38,599 bases of DNA from Chlorobiaceae bacterium (GCA_013824085.1 PNNF01000021.1:1-38599), one strand, 5' to 3'. Counted from the first letter of the stretch, positions 1 through 7,962 are shown. A program made the numbers and translations. The notes: generated by a model not told the origin, from the letters alone.

Positions 1-1785
1 TTTCAGCAAAATCATTTTTTTTGTTTCAGAAAAATAATTCTCCTTAGCACTATTTAATGGAGATGCAGTCAATCTATAAAAATAAAATCCTGATGCAAGT
101 GGCAATTTTAATTTTTGGTTTTCAAAATTATATCGATGTGAACCTACTCCCATCTCACTCTCTACTAATGTTAATATTTCAGTGCCAAGTAAATCGTAAA
201 CTTTTAATATAACAAAACTTTTTTCGGGCAAATCCCAACTGATGACAGTTGAAGGATTAAATGGATTTGGATAATTTTGATTTAGTTGAAACTTTAATTC
301 AGCCAGTCCATCATCATCGGTGCTTCCCGAGAGTGTATATAATGTTGAATAATTTGTAAACACAGTTGTGTCTGAGTTACTCGCAACTACACGATAAAAA
401 TATCTTATGTTTGTAGTGAGACTATCCACATTTATAATTGCAATTTGTGCAGATGCACTATCTGCGATTGTATCTACACGAGTGGCTCTGGTATTGATTG
501 AATCGAGTCCATACTCTATCCACACTCGCGTAACAGATGTTCGTGGATTTACATTTGCCGAAATAGCAACACTGGTTGGTCTTACAATATGAATTGAATG
601 AGAAATAATTTCAGGCGGATTTAATAGAGCAAAAACTCTATTTCGAATATTTGGAAGCAATGAATAAAGCACAGCACCGGGACAAGCAGTTGCTCCAGGT
701 CCATCTCTATGTCCGCAAATATTACTTAAATTCATTCCCGATGAATTATGAATAGAGACGCCTCTGACATTTATGTTTCTCTGGTCAGCTTTGTAACCAA
801 GCATTCGCACTAACATTCGCAACGCTGATTCTGTTGGTCCCCACATTGTGTAATCACCAATAACACAGATGCCCATCGTGTTCCAATTCACTCCGCTAAA
901 ATGTGCACCGACTACATCTTCATTTGTTCCGTTCCATTGTCTGCCTTGATAAAGCACGCCATTGCCATCAACAAGCCAATTGTATCCGATATCCGACCAG
1001 CCATTAGAATTAACGTGCAACGACCAATAGGATCTTACGACTGCTGGGAAATCAGAACTTGTAGTGCTGCCTGCCGAATGATGAACGACTAAATGTGAAA
1101 CTGTTGTTTCAGATGGTCGCCAATTTGGATTTGATGGATTGCCAACTGGCCAAGGACAACCCCAACCAACTCTATCAATAAAATTTGGACGCGGATAATC
1201 TAATGTTAATCCTTCCAACTGAATTTGTTTTTGTTCCTTAGGAAAATTTTTTACTTTTTCCATCAGTTGAGTTGGTGTAGCACCCGGAGAAATAAAAAAG
1301 AGTTTGAGTTTTTCAATTTCAAATTTTTCTGCTTGATTAATTTTTATTTTCCACTTTAAAAATTTTGCTTCTTTTTCAATGAATAAAAGATTTCCATAAA
1401 TTTTATTTTTCTCAATATCGCCGTGATTGTCAATATGAATATGTATCCATTCAGACCAAGTCAAATCGTCTCGGGAATAACTAAATTCAATTTCAAAATT
1501 ATCTTGACTTAAAAAATTATGGTAGAGATGAAAACTTATTGCTAAAAATGGATCAGCATCTGTTAATGGAATCGCAATTTTTTTTGAAACAATTTTTTCG
1601 ATATTGTTTGATTGGCTAAAGAGAATTTCTTCAATAAATTCAGACTGATTTAGAGAGCGAGCATTCAGATTAATATTGGTGAGATTGAATTCTAAATATT
1701 CTTGTTTGACGAGAGAATTTAAATTTTGACTAATTAAAAATTGAGATACAAAAATGGTGAGCAAAAAGGAAAAAAATATTTTCAT
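1..1785 (-). CDS. Secreted N-acetylmuramoyl-L-alanine amidase / PGRP-like protein with T9SS sorting domain (3' end cut by window edge)
   Basis: No stop codon before the window edge; 595 codons are visible. Residues 1-20 form a signal peptide (short basic start, hydrophobic core). Residues about 25-200 look like a beta-rich domain I do not recognise. From about 230 there is an Amidase_2/PGRP fold: the HHSAG motif (H235/H236), then GHRDG (H359) and ACPG (C368) supply the expected zinc ligands, with a conserved YNWLVDGNG core between them. A fibronectin-like segment follows (about 395-485). From F499 comes a type IX secretion sorting domain with NYPNPFNPST and a final KKMILLK, where such domains usually end, so only the stop is probably missing. 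Known role of the family: cleavage of the amide bond between N-acetylmuramic acid and L-alanine; here probably at the cell surface or outside. It starts 28 bases after the NlpC/P60 lipoprotein gene, with GAAGG before the ATG, so the two may be co-transcribed. The substrate is inferred from the fold only. Confidence 0.85.
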   Translation of the reverse strand, partial: MKIFFSFLLTIFVSQFLISQNLNSLVKQEYLEFNLTNINLNARSLNQSEFIEEILFSQSNNIEKIVSKKIAIPLTDADPFLAISFHLYHNFLSQDNFEIEFSYSRDDLTWSEWIHIHIDNHGDIEKNKIYGNLLFIEKEAKFLKWKIKINQAEKFEIEKLKLFFISPGATPTQLMEKVKNFPKEQKQIQLEGLTLDYPRPNFIDRVGWGCPWPVGNPSNPNWRPSETTVSHLVVHHSAGSTTSSDFPAVVRSYWSLHVNSNGWSDIGYNWLVDGNGVLYQGRQWNGTNEDVVGAHFSGVNWNTMGICVIGDYTMWGPTESALRMLVRMLGYKADQRNINVRGVSIHNSSGMNLSNICGHRDGPGATACPGAVLYSLLPNIRNRVFALLNPPEIISHSIHIVRPTSVAISANVNPRTSVTRVWIEYGLDSINTRATRVDTIADSASAQIAIINVDSLTTNIRYFYRVVASNSDTTVFTNYSTLYTLSGSTDDDGLAELKFQLNQNYPNPFNPSTVISWDLPEKSFVILKVYDLLGTEILTLVESEMGVGSHRYNFENQKLKLPLASGFYFYRLTASPLNSAKENYFSETKKMILLK

Positions 1786-1813
1786 AAGAACCTTCGGAAT
1801 TAATTACAAAAAG

Positions 1814-2518
1814 TTAATTTGTGGATGAAACCTCTTCAATTCTTCGTCCCCCCATAAATCTTTTCGAGTAATAATTATTTTCTATTGTAGAGATAGTAAC
1901 ACCAAGTTTTCTACTCGCGTGAGCAAATAAATTTTCTCCAAGATAAATTCCAACGTGTCCGGGTCTAACGGCTCTACGAGTGTTGAAGAAGACGAGATCC
2001 CCAAATTTTAAGTCTTCTTTATTTTCAATAACAATGCCTTGTGTGTACTGGTCGCGAGCAGTGCGAAGCAGATTTATATTTGCTGCATTCTGAAAAACAG
2101 TTTGGGTAAAAGCCGAACAATCAATTCCATCTTTAGAATTTCCCCCGAAACGATAAGGAGTATCGAGGTATTCAATAATTTGCATAAGAATATCATCCCA
2201 ATGACTATTGGGGCTATTCAACAATTCCGAATCATGTTTTCTAATTTTTGCTACGACTTCGGAGATGTCAAATTTTTTCTCTTCCGTTCCTGCATAGTCA
2301 ACAAATTCTTCTTCATCTAAGAAATCATAAATACCAGTAGAATCAACTGATTGATGAAATTCTTTTTGTGGAGCAGTTTTCTTCACAACATTTTTTTCTG
2401 AATCTTTATCATTGTATCTGATTGTGCTTGAGGAAGCAGCACAGCCAGAGAGTGAAAAAGTAATTGCAATAAAAAAGAGTATAACAAGAGTTGCCGATTT
2501 ATATCTTTCGGCAATCAT
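1814..2518 (-). CDS. NlpC/P60-family lipoprotein, probable D,L-endopeptidase (Spr/NlpC-like)
   Basis: 234 residues. A lipoprotein signal peptide ends in the lipobox LSGC with the acylated cysteine at C26. A charged linker (about 30-100) leads to a C-terminal NlpC/P60 domain (about 108-228). Catalytic residues are visible: C124 in GIDCSAF, H178 in [10 protein letters not shown], and H190 in FAHAS as the third polar residue. The family cuts gamma-D-glutamyl-diaminopimelate bonds in peptidoglycan stem peptides. The protein is probably anchored to a membrane facing the periplasm. Its ATG overlaps the TGA of the sigma factor gene (ATGA), which implies translational coupling. Pairing a cell-wall hydrolase with the primary sigma gene is unusual, although both are housekeeping functions. 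The exact bond cleaved is inferred from the family. Confidence 0.88.
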   Translation of the reverse strand: MIAERYKSATLVILFFIAITFSLSGCAASSSTIRYNDKDSEKNVVKKTAPQKEFHQSVDSTGIYDFLDEEEFVDYAGTEEKKFDISEVVAKIRKHDSELLNSPNSHWDDILMQIIEYLDTPYRFGGNSKDGIDCSAFTQTVFQNAANINLLRTARDQYTQGIVIENKEDLKFGDLVFFNTRRAVRPGHVGIYLGENLFAHASRKLGVTISTIENNYYSKRFMGGRRIEEVSSTN

Positions 2519-3369
2519 CCTAAATATGCCCTTAAGTTTTTGCTTCGCGTTGTGTGACGTAATCTTCTGATTGCTTTTTCTTTAATCTGTCTAACTCTTT
2601 CACGAGTAAGATTAAATCGTTCTCCAATTTCTTCAAGAGTTAAAGAGTGTTCTTTGTTCAATCCAAAATAGAGTTTAATAACTTCTGCTTCTCTTTCAGT
2701 AAGTGATGACAATGCTCTCTCAATTTCCAACTTTAAGGATTCAGTCATAAGAGTGAAATCAGGATTTGGTTGTTGGTCATTCACTAAAACATCGAGCAAA
2801 CGATTTTCTTCACCTTGAGCAAAGGGCGCATCTACAGAAACGTGGCGTCCCGAAATTTTTAATGTATCAGCTACTTCATTTACATCCATCTCTAATTCAT
2901 GAGCAAGTTCAGCTGCCGAAGGTTCACGCTCGAACTCTTGTTCAAGGTTGCTATAAGCTTTTCCAATTTTATTTAACGCACCGACACGATTTAATGGCAA
3001 TCTAACAATTCTTGATTGCTCTGCTAATGCTTGTAAAATTGATTGACGAATCCACCAAACCGCATAAGAGATAAATTTGAATCCACGCGTTTCATCAAAT
3101 CTTTTTGCTGCTTTAATCAAGCCAAGATTTCCTTCATTGATTAAATCGCCGAGGGAGAGTCCTTGATTTTGATATTGCTTAGCGACAGAAACAACGAATC
3201 TTAAATTTGCTTTAGTCAATTGTTCAAGTGCTAATTGATCCCCTTTTTTTATTCTGATAGCAAGTTCAATTTCTTGTTCAGGGATTAAAAGAACAACTTT
3301 TCCAATTTCTTGCAAATACTTATCTAAAGATTGACTTTCACGATTTGTATATTGCTTAGTAATTCTCAC
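2515..3369 (-). CDS. rpoD: Primary RNA polymerase sigma factor (RpoD/SigA family, short Bacteroidetes type)
   Basis: 284 residues, with no region 1.1. Region 1.2 lies at about 12-40. Region 2 (about 54-124) includes the melting segment and the region 2.4 helix with [10 protein letters not shown] followed by LQALAEQSR. Region 3 spans about 125-205. Region 4 (about 215-275) holds the -35-binding helix-turn-helix, [10 protein letters not shown] then [12 protein letters not shown]. The short form and region 2.4 residues (leucine and glutamine where E. coli sigma70 has Thr440 and Arg441) match primary sigma factors of Bacteroidetes and relatives. It directs core RNA polymerase to housekeeping promoters. 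The start is a GTG at 3369 with AGAGG-like sequence upstream. The gene begins 15 bases after the first EutN-like gene and overlaps the next gene by four bases, so it probably belongs to an operon with the EutN pair. An alternative non-primary sigma is unlikely given the complete regions 1.2-4. Confidence 0.93.
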   Translation of the reverse strand: MRITKQYTNRESQSLDKYLQEIGKVVLLIPEQEIELAIRIKKGDQLALEQLTKANLRFVVSVAKQYQNQGLSLGDLINEGNLGLIKAAKRFDETRGFKFISYAVWWIRQSILQALAEQSRIVRLPLNRVGALNKIGKAYSNLEQEFEREPSAAELAHELEMDVNEVADTLKISGRHVSVDAPFAQGEENRLLDVLVNDQQPNPDFTLMTESLKLEIERALSSLTEREAEVIKLYFGLNKEHSLTLEEIGERFNLTRERVRQIKEKAIRRLRHTTRSKNLRAYLG

Positions 3370-3384
3370 TTTATAAACCTCTTA

Positions 3385-3654
3385 TTATTTTTCTAAATTT
3401 ATAGAATCTACAATTCCAACGATAGATGCATCTATGGGTGCAAAATCAACAGGCAAAGGAATTACTGCTTCGCTTGCAGTAACGTAAATAACTTTCTCAC
3501 CTGTTCCGGCACCAATAGTATCAATGGCTACAATAGGTTCCCCAATTTTTTGATTTTCCGCATTAAGTGGTTGAACAAACATAAATTTGAAGCCCTTTGT
3601 CTGATCATATTTTCGAGTAGCCCAAACATTTCCAATCACAATTCCTAAATACAT
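3385..3654 (-). CDS. EutN/CcmL-family microcompartment vertex protein (copy 1)
   Basis: 89 residues covering the whole EutN/CcmL beta-barrel domain. It opens with MYLGIVIGNVWATRK and contains GFKFMFVQPL, then IDTIGAGTGEKVIYVTASEA, and ends in an IVGIVDSINLEK-type strand. These are the standard signatures of pentameric vertex proteins that cap the corners of bacterial microcompartment shells. No shell hexamer (BMC-H) or trimer gene is visible nearby, so the shell partners must be encoded elsewhere, or the protein has another role. It lies 82 bases downstream of a second EutN-like gene and 15 bases before the sigma gene. There is no good ribosome binding site directly before this ATG; an AGGAAG lies about 13 bases upstream. 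The family call is strong; membership of a working shell is inference. Confidence 0.85.
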   Translation of the reverse strand: MYLGIVIGNVWATRKYDQTKGFKFMFVQPLNAENQKIGEPIVAIDTIGAGTGEKVIYVTASEAVIPLPVDFAPIDASIVGIVDSINLEK

Positions 3655-3736
3655 AAACAGATTTTTGCTTCCTAAAGTTTAAATTTTTCCGAACTGCAAA
3701 TTTAAGTATAATTTTTCCAAAATGCTATCTGTTTTC

Positions 3737-4045
3737 TTAGTTTTTAGTCGGTTCAAATTCTTTCTGCAAGTAGTTTTTTAAAGGGACATCCAGCTTGTCA
3801 ACTATAGCCATTACTACTGCGTCGATTGGTTTATTTTTAGAAATATTTGTTTGACGAGCAGAACTTCCCGTGGCAACCAAAACTATTTCCCCTTCGCCGG
3901 CTCCAACAGAATCAACCGCAACGGTAAAAGCTTCTTTTTCTTTTAACTCTAAATCGAGTTGTCGAACAATTAAAAATTTTGCACCGACAAGATTTTCATC
4001 TTTCTTTGTTGACCAAACTGTTCCTATTACTCTACCTAAAATCAT
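3737..4045 (-). CDS. EutN/CcmL-family microcompartment vertex protein (copy 2)
   Basis: 102 residues from the ATG at 4045. I prefer this start to an in-frame GTG two codons upstream (4051), because AGAGG sits five bases before the ATG while the GTG overlaps that site, and family members typically begin MILGRVIGTV. The sequence MILGRVIGTVWSTKKDENL, then VAVDSVGAGEGEIVLVATG and PIDAVVMAIVDKL, fits the pentameric vertex family. A charged C-terminal tail of about 13 residues (LKNYLQKEFEPTKN region) extends beyond copy 1. It is probably the first gene of a leftward group, copy 2 - copy 1 - sigma - NlpC lipoprotein. The two copies are clearly diverged paralogs, as in microcompartment loci that encode several vertex proteins. 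The enzymes such a compartment would enclose are not in this window. Confidence 0.85.
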   Translation of the reverse strand: MILGRVIGTVWSTKKDENLVGAKFLIVRQLDLELKEKEAFTVAVDSVGAGEGEIVLVATGSSARQTNISKNKPIDAVVMAIVDKLDVPLKNYLQKEFEPTKN

Positions 4046-4271
4046 AATCACCTCTTATACATTTACAATATTTTTTTCAATTTAAAAATTTTTAATTAAT
4101 TATTAGAATTAGTAGCCAATTTTTTTTCAAACTTTAACAGAATTTTTTTAAATTAAATAGATTATTAATTATCGAAAAAATAATAATTTATTCTACTCAA
4201 CACCAATATTATATTCAACTTAAACAAATTTCCCGAAGATATAATTCAGTAAAAAAGATTCAATTATTTTT
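4046..4271. other. AT-rich intergenic region between deoB and the EutN pair
   Basis: About 226 bases, almost all A and T, with stops in all frames and no RNA gene I can recognise. It must hold the deoB transcript end and probably a promoter for the EutN-sigma group. A TATAAT-like element occurs on the minus strand near 4209-4214 but has no convincing -35 partner. A TTGAAA with TATAAG near 4056-4082 has a spacer of only 15. I therefore make no firm promoter call. Confidence 0.5.
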
Positions 4272-5435
4272 CTATTCTTCTAAGAAACTTTTTCCATCTA
4301 ATTGATTTGGAACTTTATAAAAGTCACAAATAGTTTTTCCAATGTCAGAGAATGTATTTCTTGTTCCTAAATTTTTTCCAACGGAATTTTTTTTGAAAAA
4401 GAGCAGAGGAACAAACTCCCGCGAGTGATCGGTGCTGGGTGTTGTTGGGTCATTTCCATGATCTGCAGTAATAATAATTGCATCACTTTCATCAATTGAA
4501 TTAAGTAGTGTTGGAAGAAAATTATCAAACTCAACTAATGTTTTTGCAAATCCCACTGGATCGTTTCTGTGCCCATAATAGACATCGAAGTCAACGAGGT
4601 TAGTAAAAATAAATGCATTCCTTTTTTCTTTAGTTGCTCTTAGAATCTGTTCACAACCTTCAGCGTTTGATTTTGTTGGGATACTTGTTTTAATTCCATT
4701 CAGATTAAATAAATCATTCACTTTGCCTATTGCCACAGTTTCGTAGTTTGCTTCGCTCAAATAATTTAAGACAGTTTTTTTGTGCGGATCAATTGAGTAG
4801 TCGTGTCGATTTGTAGTTCGATAGTAATTATTTTTTTCTCCCAAAAATGGTCGAGCAATTACTCTACCAATCACATAAGGAGATTGGATAACTTTCTCGC
4901 GAGTAATTTTACAAATTTCAAAAAGACGATCTAACGGAATTATCTCTTCGTGAGCGGCAATTTGAAAAACGGAATCTGCTGAAGTATAAATAATGGGAAA
5001 GCCCGTCCTTACGTGCTCGTCGCCAAGTTGCATAATTATTTCAGTTCCAGAAGCGGGAAAATTTCCGAGAAAACCTTCACAGCCAGTTTCTCGTAAAAAT
5101 AAATCTGTCATCTCTTTTGGGAAGCCATTTGGGAAATAGGAAAAATCAAAATCAACTTTTATTCCTGCAATCTCCCAATGTCCCGAAGTAGAATCTTTTC
5201 CTTTTGATAGTTCATTCATTTTTCCAAAAGAAGCAGTTGGAAATTCTACTCTCTTAATTCCCAAAGTATCGATGATATTTCCCAAGCCAAGTTTTTCGAG
5301 ATTTGGAAGAGTTAAGCCACCAACTGTAGCAGCTGTATTTGCTAATGTATTGCTTCCTGAGTCCCCATATTGATCTGCATCTTTTAGCTCACCAACACCA
5401 ACACCATCAAGTATAATTAAAAATAAATTATTAAT
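4272..5435 (-). CDS. deoB: Phosphopentomutase with an apparent AUU start codon
   Basis: 387 residues if translation starts at the ATT at 5435. The enzyme interconverts ribose (or deoxyribose) 1-phosphate and 5-phosphate in nucleoside salvage, in the cytoplasm, using two Mn ions. Conserved residues line up with the family: D10 in LFLIILDGVGVGE, the phosphorylated threonine T83 in DSTSGHWE, D284 and H289 in DFDVYYGHRND, D325 and H326 in TADHGND, and H337 in TDHSRE. Spacing between these matches Bacillus PPM with a constant shift of two residues from T83 on. The N-terminal metal-binding segment lies upstream of the first TTG (5285) and no ATG, GTG or TTG is available between it and an in-frame TAA at 5450-5448. 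The ATT follows AGAGG by five bases and lies eight bases after the stop of the GAF-GAF gene. A sequencing error at the start is the main alternative. Confidence 0.88.
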   Translation of the reverse strand: MNNLFLIILDGVGVGELKDADQYGDSGSNTLANTAATVGGLTLPNLEKLGLGNIIDTLGIKRVEFPTASFGKMNELSKGKDSTSGHWEIAGIKVDFDFSYFPNGFPKEMTDLFLRETGCEGFLGNFPASGTEIIMQLGDEHVRTGFPIIYTSADSVFQIAAHEEIIPLDRLFEICKITREKVIQSPYVIGRVIARPFLGEKNNYYRTTNRHDYSIDPHKKTVLNYLSEANYETVAIGKVNDLFNLNGIKTSIPTKSNAEGCEQILRATKEKRNAFIFTNLVDFDVYYGHRNDPVGFAKTLVEFDNFLPTLLNSIDESDAIIITADHGNDPTTPSTDHSREFVPLLFFKKNSVGKNLGTRNTFSDIGKTICDFYKVPNQLDGKSFLEE

Positions 5436-5447
5436 CTCAACCTCTAA
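5433..5447 (-). promoter_or_regulatory. Ribosome binding site and AUU start of deoB
   Basis: Read on the minus strand: the upstream TAG stop, then AGAGG (overlapping it), TTGAG, then ATT AAT AAT. All codons between the in-frame upstream TAA and the conserved LFLIILDG segment are TTA, GAG, GTT, GAG, ATT, AAT, AAT, so ATT is the only one known to initiate in bacteria (infC and pcnB in E. coli use AUU). The Shine-Dalgarno spacing to it is normal. Confidence 0.6.
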
Positions 5448-7294
5448 TTAATAGTTCTAACTTTGTTACCGCCGCTCTCAATTGCCTTCTGCATTGCAAG
5501 ATTAGCGTTTCTCATCAAGTCCTCAACGTCAGTCTTTTCTTTAGCCGCAGCAACACCAACAGATATTGTAAAAGTGGTTTGTTGTGAACTTACTTTCACA
5601 ATTTGTCGTGCTACTTTTGTTCGGGTTCTTTCAGCCCAGAGCGTAACGTCTTTTGATGTAGCATTTACAAAAAATACACCAAATACTTTTTCTTCGATAC
5701 GACCAAAAAAAGTAAAATGGTTCATCTCAATTTTTATTACATCAACAATTGCATTCAGAACTTTCGGAAGTGGATTTCCTTCGAATAGAGATTCTTGCTC
5801 AAGGAAGTCATCAATTTTTATTAATGCTAAGGCACACAATAATTTTAAGTCAGAAGCTCTTGCTAAATCTACTCTTACTTTTTCAAGGAATGTTGCTGTG
5901 TTATAAGCTTTAGTATCAATATCAATCGAGATTAATGACCGATAAAGATTTTGTGAGGAGAAGGAATAAATTAAGTATGACAATATTCCTGAAGTACTTT
6001 TCAAAAAATCTACATCGGATTTTGAGTAGGCATTTTTCTTTAAACTTTCAAAGCAGAGCACACCATAAGTTTGATCTTCATAAATCAATGGAATCGTTAA
6101 GAATGAACCTTCCAAAGAGATATCTTCATTCTTTGAAAATCGTTTATGATTTGCTTCTGAAGTATTATCAATCTTTACGGGAAAACCAGTTAGTATCGAC
6201 TTCCCAACCAAAGTTCCTTGAAGTTCTACAGCAAGATTTTCACCAACGTATTTAAGAGTAGTTTTGTTTATTACACGCTGTGTTTTAAAAATATTTTTTG
6301 CTTGATCAAAATAAACAAATACAAAAGTATCCCACTTAATAAAATGGTTCACAGATCTTTCTATCGACTTCACTAATTCTTTTTCATCAACAATATTTGT
6401 TTTTGTGTCGATTATAGAGAGAAGTCCAGTTAATCTTTTTTGTGAAATATATTCCGCAAATTTTTGTTCAAAGAGACTAATGAGTATGGTTATTAGTCGC
6501 ACAAATCGCCCCAGAGAAAAAATTGTTTCTATTCCAAAACAATCTTGCTCTTTCGAGTCCATTGCAAGAATTCCAATTATATTTTTTTCATAAAATAGTG
6601 GAACTCCAACAAAACTTTTCACTCCTTGAGGTGAATCATAATATCTAATAACATCAGCTTCGGCAGTGTTTGAGATGTCTGTCAAAAGTTCTGGTTCAGA
6701 TTTTCTAACTATCGTGCTGAGTATATCATCTTCTAAATTATATTTATTAGTTGCGAGGAGACTATTTGAATTTGAAATAAATTTTTCAATCGAAAGTTTT
6801 TCAGTTTTTTTATTATACCAAAAATAAACCACGGTATGTGCGTGATGAGATTCTTTAATAACTTGAAGTAATTTTTCTAAGACAAAACCAAATTGTCCAT
6901 TAAAAGCAACTTCATCGGGCAAGGCTTCATTGACAATCTCTTCAAATCGTTCTTTAAGATCAGAAGGTTTGTCAAGAATTCGAGGAGCGCGAATCGAATT
7001 AATATTTTCACTTGTGATAAAATCGAGGTTAGGTTTTCTGCCAACTATCTGAAAAGACTCTTGAGTATCAAAATCATCGGTAGATTTGCTTTCAGAATCG
7101 GGAAGATCAATCTCATGGACTTCAACTCTGTTATTGAATGAGTCGCGAAGAAAAATTAAAAGTGCGACATAAATAACAGTAACTAAAATTCCAACAATTC
7201 GTAGAACTATATCTTCAGTAATAAATTGAACTGAAAGTAAAAAAGGGAAAACAAGAAAGAGTAAAAGTCGTCTTTTATTTCTACGATTTAACAC
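5444..7294 (-). CDS. Membrane-anchored GAF-GAF protein with degenerate GGDEF domain
   Basis: 616 residues, GTG start at 7294 with AGGT upstream. Two hydrophobic helices (about 9-24 and 28-50) anchor it in the inner membrane. An acidic linker follows, then two GAF sensor domains (about 140-285 and 295-450), the first with a GVPLFYEKNIIGILAMDS strand pair and the second with TIPLIYEDQTYGVLCFES. The C-terminal region (about 455-616) has the GGDEF fold, including the FTISVGVAAA strand and the NANLAMQKAIESGGN helix. The signature that should read GGDEF is EEKVF (534-538, in GRIEEKVFGVFF), and the substrate-binding DxLT-type segment is also altered. Cyclic di-GMP synthesis is therefore unlikely. 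A receptor or scaffolding role is inference. It sits 75 bases after engB and eight bases before deoB, with which it is probably co-transcribed. Confidence 0.8.
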   Translation of the reverse strand: MLNRRNKRRLLLFLVFPFLLSVQFITEDIVLRIVGILVTVIYVALLIFLRDSFNNRVEVHEIDLPDSESKSTDDFDTQESFQIVGRKPNLDFITSENINSIRAPRILDKPSDLKERFEEIVNEALPDEVAFNGQFGFVLEKLLQVIKESHHAHTVVYFWYNKKTEKLSIEKFISNSNSLLATNKYNLEDDILSTIVRKSEPELLTDISNTAEADVIRYYDSPQGVKSFVGVPLFYEKNIIGILAMDSKEQDCFGIETIFSLGRFVRLITILISLFEQKFAEYISQKRLTGLLSIIDTKTNIVDEKELVKSIERSVNHFIKWDTFVFVYFDQAKNIFKTQRVINKTTLKYVGENLAVELQGTLVGKSILTGFPVKIDNTSEANHKRFSKNEDISLEGSFLTIPLIYEDQTYGVLCFESLKKNAYSKSDVDFLKSTSGILSYLIYSFSSQNLYRSLISIDIDTKAYNTATFLEKVRVDLARASDLKLLCALALIKIDDFLEQESLFEGNPLPKVLNAIVDVIKIEMNHFTFFGRIEEKVFGVFFVNATSKDVTLWAERTRTKVARQIVKVSSQQTTFTISVGVAAAKEKTDVEDLMRNANLAMQKAIESGGNKVRTIN

Positions 7295-7321
7295 AATTAT
7301 TTACCTATAAAAACATTTAAC

Positions 7322-7348
7322 AAAAATAGAATATTTAAAAGAAATATT
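7322..7348 (-). terminator. Weak A/T hairpin with U-run after engB
   Basis: Minus strand: a 7-bp stem AATATTT / AAATATT with loop CTTTT, then CTATTTTTG. It follows the engB stop by about 20 bases. The stem is all A-T, so it may be chance in such AT-rich DNA. Confidence 0.25.
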
Positions 7349-7369
7349 TTAATTTTTTTTAGCGGAAAA

Positions 7370-7957
7370 CTAAATAATGAACAGAGATTTAATTTTTTTT
7401 AAGACTTCATTTTTTCCTAACCCAGTAATTGATGAGTAGAGGAAGTAATTATCATTATTAATCAACTCGGGGAAAAATTTTACGATTTCTTTTTTTTGTA
7501 GTGCAATTTCAGATTGTTTTAATTTATCAATTTTAGTAAGCACAGTTAAAAGATTAATTCCCAAACTTTTGATAAAAGAATGCAAGTCAATATCGAGTTT
7601 AGTTGGTTCGTGTCTTGCGTCAATAAGATGAAAAACTGCAAGGATATTTTTTGAATTGTTCAAATATTCATTTATGATATTTGCCCAACGAAGTTTTTCA
7701 GTTTTCGATATTTTCGCATAGCCAAAACCGGGCATATCGACTAAGTAATATTTCTTGTCGATGAGATAAAAATTTAAAGAACGAGTTTTGCCGGGAGTAG
7801 AGCTAATTTTAGCAAGATTTTTTTTATTGAACAAAGAATTGATAAAAGAAGATTTCCCCACGTTGGATCTGCCGCACAAGACAATTTCTGGCAACTGAAA
7901 TTTAGGTATTTCACTGAAGCTGTTAACAGATTTTACAAATTCTTGGCTGCTTTGCAT
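7370..7957 (-). CDS. engB: Ribosome-biogenesis GTP-binding protein EngB (YsxC/YihA)
   Basis: 195 residues, full family length. TRAFAC-class GTPase motifs are clear: G1 GRSNVGKS (29-36), G2 threonine in STPGKTRS (about 53-60), G3 DMPG (74-77), G4 TKID (141-144), and a G5-like SSITG (175-179). EngB is an essential cytoplasmic GTPase that helps late assembly of the large ribosomal subunit. Its place directly after the ribosomal protein cluster suits that role. The ATG at 7957 agrees with the family N-terminus (SSQEFVKS) but lies only five bases after the U-tract of the rplQ terminator and has no ribosome binding site. The gene may be read from read-through transcripts or from a near-leaderless message. 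Confidence 0.95.
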   Translation of the reverse strand: MQSSQEFVKSVNSFSEIPKFQLPEIVLCGRSNVGKSSFINSLFNKKNLAKISSTPGKTRSLNFYLIDKKYYLVDMPGFGYAKISKTEKLRWANIINEYLNNSKNILAVFHLIDARHEPTKLDIDLHSFIKSLGINLLTVLTKIDKLKQSEIALQKKEIVKFFPELINNDNYFLYSSITGLGKNEVLKKIKSLFII

Positions 7958-7962
7958 AAAAT

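Noticed and set aside
3655-3734. Inverted repeat AAACAGAT / ATCTGTTT flanking the gap between the two EutN genes
   Set aside because: 8-bp arms over 60 bases apart in AT-rich DNA are easily due to chance, and no regulator is known to bind there.
4272-5285. deoB starting at the TTG at 5285
   Set aside because: This would remove the conserved metal-binding N-terminus (LFLIILDGVGVGE and following), which is intact and in frame upstream.
5463-5906. Long plus-strand open frame opposite the GAF-GAF gene
   Set aside because: It is antisense to a gene with clear domain structure, with no ribosome binding site or family resemblance.
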